A DNA stretch of 64,000 nucleotides from Sciurus carolinensis (taxonomy: Eukaryota; Chordata; Mammalia; Rodentia; Sciuridae). Below the pieces are notes generated by a model. That model was given only the letters and a program-made list of their open reading frames with translations, did not search any database and had not been told where the DNA came from. How positions within the stretch are numbered: position 1 is the stretch's first letter; every line of letters starts with the position of its first letter. This document shows, one piece after another, positions 58,885 through 64,000 of this stretch. The translations under genes were made by a program, and so were the position numbers. The stretch spans positions 60,661,998-60,725,997 of the forward strand of contig NC_062223.1 of NCBI RefSeq assembly GCF_902686445.1. The letters run 5' to 3'.

Positions 58885-59340
58885 TAGTAAATATTTATTG
58901 AGAATGATGGAGTAGCTATTTTGTTAAGGTTGTCAGAATGGGCCTCTTTGATATGGAAATATTTGGTCAGAAACCTGAATGAAGTAAGGGAACAAACCCT
59001 GGAAGTTACTAGGGGAAGAGCTTTAAGGCAAAGGGGAAATGTATAGAAAGGTGTTGAAATGAGAGGTGCTTGGTTGTTCAAAGAAAAATTGGTACCAATA
59101 GTGTGATTAGATTTAAGTGGGTGCATAAAAAGGAAGTTGGAAATAGAGAGATAGCTGGTAGTAGTGTCCTCAAGACCTTGACGAAGACTCTGGCTTTTAT
59201 TCTAAGTGAGATATGAGATAGGAAGTCTGGGGGGTTTTAAGAGAGAAACAAGATGTGGTAATTTATATCTTTAAAAGAATCACTGTTCTATGAGTAGACT
59301 ATATAAAAACATGTATGGGAGCAGGGACACCAGGTAGGGG
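58885..59340 (-). mobile_element. Ancient LINE (L2-like) remnant, probably minus strand
   Basis: Clear order of blocks: aaatatttattgagaatgat, gtcagaaacctgaatgaagt, tactaggggaagagctttaa, gactctggcttttattctaa, gaatcactgttctatgagta. The 80-codon minus-strand frame inside it is not a gene. Confidence 0.6.
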
Positions 59341-61229
59341 ACTCATACAAAGATGTTTAGATGACATGACACTGCTTAGACTAGAGCAGTAGCCACAAAA
59401 AGGAGTACATACTATGGATACCTAAATTAGGGGGATAGACATAGTCTCCTCCAGTAACATGGCAGTTTTTTTCATCCTAGCTGCCTTTTCCTGAGAGGAT
59501 TACAACCCTATGCTGGGATACAGGCATTAGTGGGCAGTGTTGGCTAGATTTGCAGCCTGCTTGCTCCTTTAACTGAGCATCCTTGTGCAGTTCATAAACA
59601 GTCTAATGGTACACAACTATCCTGGATGGAGGGAAAGGGAGTGAGAAGTCACTCATTAAAAGGAAAAGTTTTTGTCTATTAGCTTTATTCTCATTCAATC
59701 TCTTATTGATTCACATATATTTAACTTCACCAACTAGAATTTAAGGCCACTGAGGACCAGAACTATGTCTTGTTCTTTGTCTCACTAGTACCAGACATGA
59801 TGTTCTTATCTGTTTCTTGTTAATTGGTGGTGACAGTAATGAAACTATTTTATGCCAATCTCTTGCAAAGATCATGGTACTAGAGTTTCTGAGGTTTAAA
59901 ATGTTTTGGGATGTTAATAAAAACTAATTATAATGCTTATTGCCATTGGTAGGAGACATTAACTATTGAAAGTAAAAACTGTAGATGTTAAGTACATGAT
60001 ATACAAATGGATTTAAAAAAAATCATGTATATTAGTTTTCATCAGATTGTTGACACTTGACTGATTATTTAAATGTACCTGAGTTTGTTTTAATGTCTGA
60101 TACCAACTGAAGAAAAATGATAAAATACTTAATTATTTTCATATGTGCTTATTTCAATTACCCAGCCAGATCTTGATATGACATGGTGTAGAGGATGAAG
60201 CAAGTCTAGGGACTGCTGCCAAATTCTACATAGCAGCAACATGGAAGTAGTTTAGTGTCACTAAAAGTTTGAAATCTACTGTATTAGAGGCACATGCAGA
60301 AGCTATGTTAATTGCTAGCTTATTTTCCATATGGTTCTGTTTTAATGAAGCATATTTGATACAGATGGCTGGAAAGTAAGTTGCAATGTCTGAACTGGCT
60401 CTGACTAATTCCTACAGTGCTTCCACTCCAATATTTCACAGTGCCTTTGTAAACTTTCTTCATTCACAACTTTTTTTTTTTTTGTTTTGTTGAAATGTGG
60501 TCTAAGATAACTGAATACTGTTTGTCTTTCTTTAAAGTTGATCTTTAAAAAGAGAAAGAACAATTATATTCCTCCTGATTTCAAGTCAAAACTACAATCT
60601 AGTTTGATTTCTTTTGTCTTATTGAGTCTCTTCTTTATTATGTCTTTTTCTAAACAAGTTTCATTGAGATAATGGTAATTTTGAAGTGTCACATATAGGA
60701 ACTGGATTAACAGTAACAAATGCTTGTTAGTTTTGTTCCTATGACAATACTTCTACCTCTTCAGGGGTGTGAAACAGAATAGTCCAGATTATTAATAACC
60801 ATCTCTTGTTTGCACATTTTCTGTGTCTTACGCAATGAAATAGAATTACTAGGAGCTAATATTAAGTCAGAAATGAAATCAAGGATAAATTGCCCAGCAA
60901 TACTGCAAAAATCTTTCCATTTCACATCTTTCCTTCTATGAGACTAGAATATCAATATATAGTCATTGTGTTTGTGTTAAGTCTTTAGAGAGTTCAGATA
61001 TGTTATCTTACTTAACAATGATGTGCTGATTTCCTCTGAGTATTTTATTTTGGTGTGCTTGTAACTAAATATGTACGATTGTCTTCATGTTTGTTCAAGA
61101 CTATAGATAATATCTGTTAGATTTGAGGTTGAGTTCTGCAGAGCAAAAAGGAAGATGATGGTTCAATGAATTTGTATCAATTTTGCCATTTTTCTCCTCA
61201 TATTGTCACTAAAATATGCTCTTTGTTAT
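59341..61229. other. Unique non-coding DNA
   Basis: No gene or clear transposon. A T run lies at 60471-60483. Confidence 0.5.
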
Positions 61230-61480
61230 CTGAATAAGACATCTGCTGACTCACCTGTCCCTCTGCACCTGATTGTGTAAAAACTCTTGGTTAAGTCTGT
61301 TAGACCTCGGAGGTCCAGGAATCTGCTAAGTGCTAGTGAGCTTAAAAGACAAAATGTCCTTGGTCTGTTTTGTCTCTCCCACTTATGGACACCTTTGATA
61401 AATTACCCTGAAGTACGTATGGAATAAGCTAAACAATGCTGTATTCTAAGCAGTGAATTGCTCAAAGGATTAATTATTTC
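61230..61480. promoter_or_regulatory. Candidate regulatory block
   Basis: Repeat-free sequence of mixed composition with E-boxes cacctg, a TCF/LEF-type ctttgat (about 61393), and ggattaatta (about 61468, paired-like homeodomain type). Two CpGs occur (cctcggagg, gtacgtatgg). A regulatory role is only inferred. Confidence 0.22.
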
Positions 61481-63239
61481 TTAATAAGAAATAGATTTTT
61501 CTCATTTTCTAGAGAGGTTGAAAAATGTAATACAAAATCAATTTCTCACCCAACTTAGTTACCTTGACACAAGGAATCTTAAACTGAAGAAAAGTTATTT
61601 TTTAAAAAACCAGTTTGTGAGAAATCTAGAATTACAATCCTGACTTTAATCTGCTTTTTCTCCCCAGTTATATTTCTCTAGAAAAGGTTAACATTAAAAC
61701 AGTGTTCTGCCCAGATGTTCTTTGTGCTTGAATGTGTTTGGGAAGTTGTATTGAACATACCCCTTTGCCACAGAAACTAGTCATCTTTAAATGTCAGCTT
61801 CAATGTTGAAATTTTATGAGAATGGAAAGGAATACACATTTTCACTTATTTTAGTCTTCCCTTTGGAAAATGTAGTCTGCTGCTGTTGTCTCAAGTTGGA
61901 TGGGTTTACAAAGTTTTCTTTAAATACTCATGGAAAGCAAATGCAATCCAGAATTAGACAAGAAAAAAATTACCTTCCTTTAAAAAAATCTTAATAATTG
62001 TATCATACTAGTCTTAGTCATTTTTTGACCTTTCCTTCAATTTATAGTCACTCTGGAGAATTTATTTTTTATTCTTTTGTCTTGTCTTGTTTGTTTTATT
62101 TCAAGCATGGTTTAACTTTTCACTGGAGCAAGAGCTTAAAAAGGTCAGAGTAAGAAGAGAACAATTACCTTTGTGACAACTGTCAATTAGTTGTACATTA
62201 TTCAGGATACAATATATTTCCCAATTAATGTTTAAAAACAGAATGGCAGAATTACTTTTGAGCTTGATTCACTTTGAGAAATCTCAGAAAAAAAAATTTA
62301 AAGACCATTCAGTACCTTTTCTCTCTTATGTAGGAATGTTTCTTAAACTCAAAGAGAATAATTACTCTTTGGAATATTCTCTGACTTTGAACCCTGTAGA
62401 AAACCACTTACAAAGTATAGGGGACCCTAAATTGAGTTGGGCAGGTGGAGGACTGATGTCATGGTGGTAATAGTAGCAATAGGAGAGGCTCTGTAAATGA
62501 GGTTGAAGATACTATGTTGCCCCAAACAGCAGTTTAAAAACAAAAATCCAGCTGCATCTTTTTCATCATTATTGTCTAGATGTCAGCTATGTGGGACTTT
62601 TTTTTTTTATGTTGTTTTTCTTATTAGAGAAAGTATGTTCTTATTTTAGAGATAAAATAAGATATTCAGTTAAACTTTGTGTTTTTAAATTTTTATTTTT
62701 AAAATTCCTCACTATGAATTTTAAGTCTAATTCTTGAGCTGAATCTTTTTTGGTCTTGATTTTGTTTTCAGAGAAATAGCAGTGCTAAGCTTTTCATTTA
62801 ATTGTAATAAAATACTGCCCTAAAGAAGAAAGAAATATGTTTTTTTTTTTACTGGTTTATATGGAAAAGCATATAACTGTAATAATATTTTAACTATAGT
62901 TTGTATAGACCATACTCATTTAAACTCTATGCAAATCTTTGTTACTTTAGGGCAAACAAGCTAAAAAACCATAATGTGTGGTGTAGTGAGCACACACCAT
63001 AAATTTGATAATCATACTTGTGAATTCATCATATTTTATATAGAAGATCGCCGTAGCATTATGAATAGTAATGTGCAAATGATGTGAAAAAATGTTGCTA
63101 CATTCTTGAATGTTTAGTGATTTTAATACTACTGTATTACTTTATTCTGTGCCAAGTTGCATTGATTGATAAGTGAAGGTATTAAAATAGCAGAAATTTT
63201 ACATTGGCTTTAATGCATGGAGTTTCTATAATTCCCAAT
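61481..63239. other. Unique non-coding DNA
   Basis: No gene or clear transposon. Open frames of 67 and 80 codons (61791-61994, 62228-62470) have no recognisable domain or splice support. T runs lie at about 62599 and 62840. Confidence 0.45.
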
Positions 63240-63730
63240 GAATCTGAAATGTTAATATAAATCCTCCTTTTGTGGGACTGCAGGAAGTAAGCTGTCCAGA
63301 TTACACATGTTACCGGGCTAGACCTGCCTCTACTGTTTAGAGAAATAGGAGTGGGAGACTGTCTTAAGTGAAAGTGAAAAAAGGCATTTGTTTAGCTGCA
63401 TGGCAACACAAATATTTCACTTAGTGAGGGCCGACAATGCATCTCATTATGTGAGCGGGTGCCAGCTTGTAAAAAATTTCTGTTTAACTTTCCATATTAG
63501 GTGAAGGTACTTGTGCTTAACTGTTTGAAGTCTGGCATCCCGGTTCCCTCCACCCCTTCAGTCCCCCCACCCTTTTTCTACCACTTTTTTTTTTTTTAAT
63601 TTATTTTGTTTTGTTTTTGTTTTTCAAATGCCACGGAAATGGATGAGAATGTCAAGGATATCTGTTCTATTGAATGCTATTAGAAATACCTGCCTGGGGA
63701 AGTCTGCCAGATTGAAGTCTGCCTCAGGCT
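63240..63730. promoter_or_regulatory. Candidate regulatory block with PRDI/IRF-like and RFX-like motifs
   Basis: Repeat-free and more CpG-rich than its surroundings (taccgggc, ggccgaca, gagcgggt, tcccggtt). aagtgaaagtg (63366-63376) matches the PRDM1/PRDI consensus, and gaaagtgaaa (63370-63379) fits the IRF core GAAANNGAAA. gcatggcaac (63398-63407) is an RFX half-site. Further right, gaagtctgcc occurs twice (63699-63708, 63714-63723), each with a SMAD-type gtctg. These are motif matches; binding is not shown. Confidence 0.3.
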
Positions 63731-64000
63731 AGACATTTGTCACTTCTTCCCATTTCTCTTATTTCTGATACGCTTTTTTTTAAAAGGCCAATTGTTATAT
63801 TCTGCCCTGGCAGTAGAAACATTCAATGGTATTTAAATTGACAGTTATCTTGTGGTGCTAACATTGCCTGAGTAGGAGTCCCATGTTCTTAAAATAAAAA
63901 TTTTTGATCTTAAATTCTTCAATCTCTCACAATGCATTTGGATCCTAGGTTATTTTTTCTTCTTCTTACTGTGTTAGCATAAGAAATGAACTATATCATC
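63731..64000. other. Unique non-coding DNA to the window end
   Basis: Nothing recognised. Confidence 0.45.

Noticed and set aside
1..64000. CRISPR arrays, operons, prophage or bacterial mobile elements
   Set aside because: No regularly spaced direct repeats, no dense coding and no ribosome-binding sites; the sequence is mammalian non-coding DNA.
1..64000. CpG-island promoter of a housekeeping gene
   Set aside because: CpG is scarce throughout; even the densest block (30961-31520) is far below island density.

Overview
This is a 64 kb piece of AT-rich mammalian nuclear DNA. The interspersed repeats point to a rodent, most likely of the squirrel family: many tRNA-Ala-derived ID SINEs, many B1-ID dimeric SINEs (7SL-derived left half, ID right half), lineage-specific L1 3' ends, MaLR/MLT1 LTRs, and old MIR and L2 copies. 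I found no B2 or B4 SINE, and no primate-type dimeric Alu. The species call is inference from repeat type; I could not compare with any genome.

I see no intact protein-coding gene, convincing coding exon, tRNA, rRNA, snRNA or CpG island. Open frames of 60 to 120 codons occur throughout, but they are chance frames or lie inside repeats. The window is therefore either intronic or intergenic. All L1 copies I recognise and all six MaLR/MLT1-type LTRs lie on the minus strand, while the older L2 and MIR copies lie both ways. That bias is what is expected inside a long intron of a plus-strand gene, and it is the best positional clue here.

Layout. 1-12.7 kb: mostly unique sequence with two short L1 3' ends (626, 10134) and a few SINEs. 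12.7-19.6 kb: three B1-ID SINEs, an L2 3' end and a long ancient LINE remnant. 19.6-25.4 kb: one old L1 some 5 kb long on the minus strand, broken by an ID SINE and a younger L1, then a MaLR LTR. 25.4-28.1 kb: L2 split by an ID SINE with a (TTTC)n tail, a MIR, a MaLR LTR and an ID SINE. 28.1-32.6 kb: unique DNA with the best candidate conserved non-coding element (30.96-31.52 kb). 32.6-34.8 kb: two minus-strand L1s side by side, the first with a 5' inversion bounded by target-site duplications, then a B1-ID SINE. 34.8-47.7 kb: mostly unique, with candidate regulatory blocks near 37.9, 43.6 and 45.4 kb, a hAT/Charlie remnant and a few SINEs. 47.7-59.3 kb: dense old repeats (MIR, LINE remnants, MaLR/MLT1 LTRs), TA-rich microsatellites and a SINE split by an L1 3' end. 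59.3-64 kb: unique DNA with further candidate regulatory blocks at 61.2 and 63.2 kb.

No undescribed biological system is evident. The observations most worth following are the strand bias, the candidate regulatory blocks, an ID subfamily with a shared extra 3' module, and several insertion structures whose order of events can be read from the sequence.
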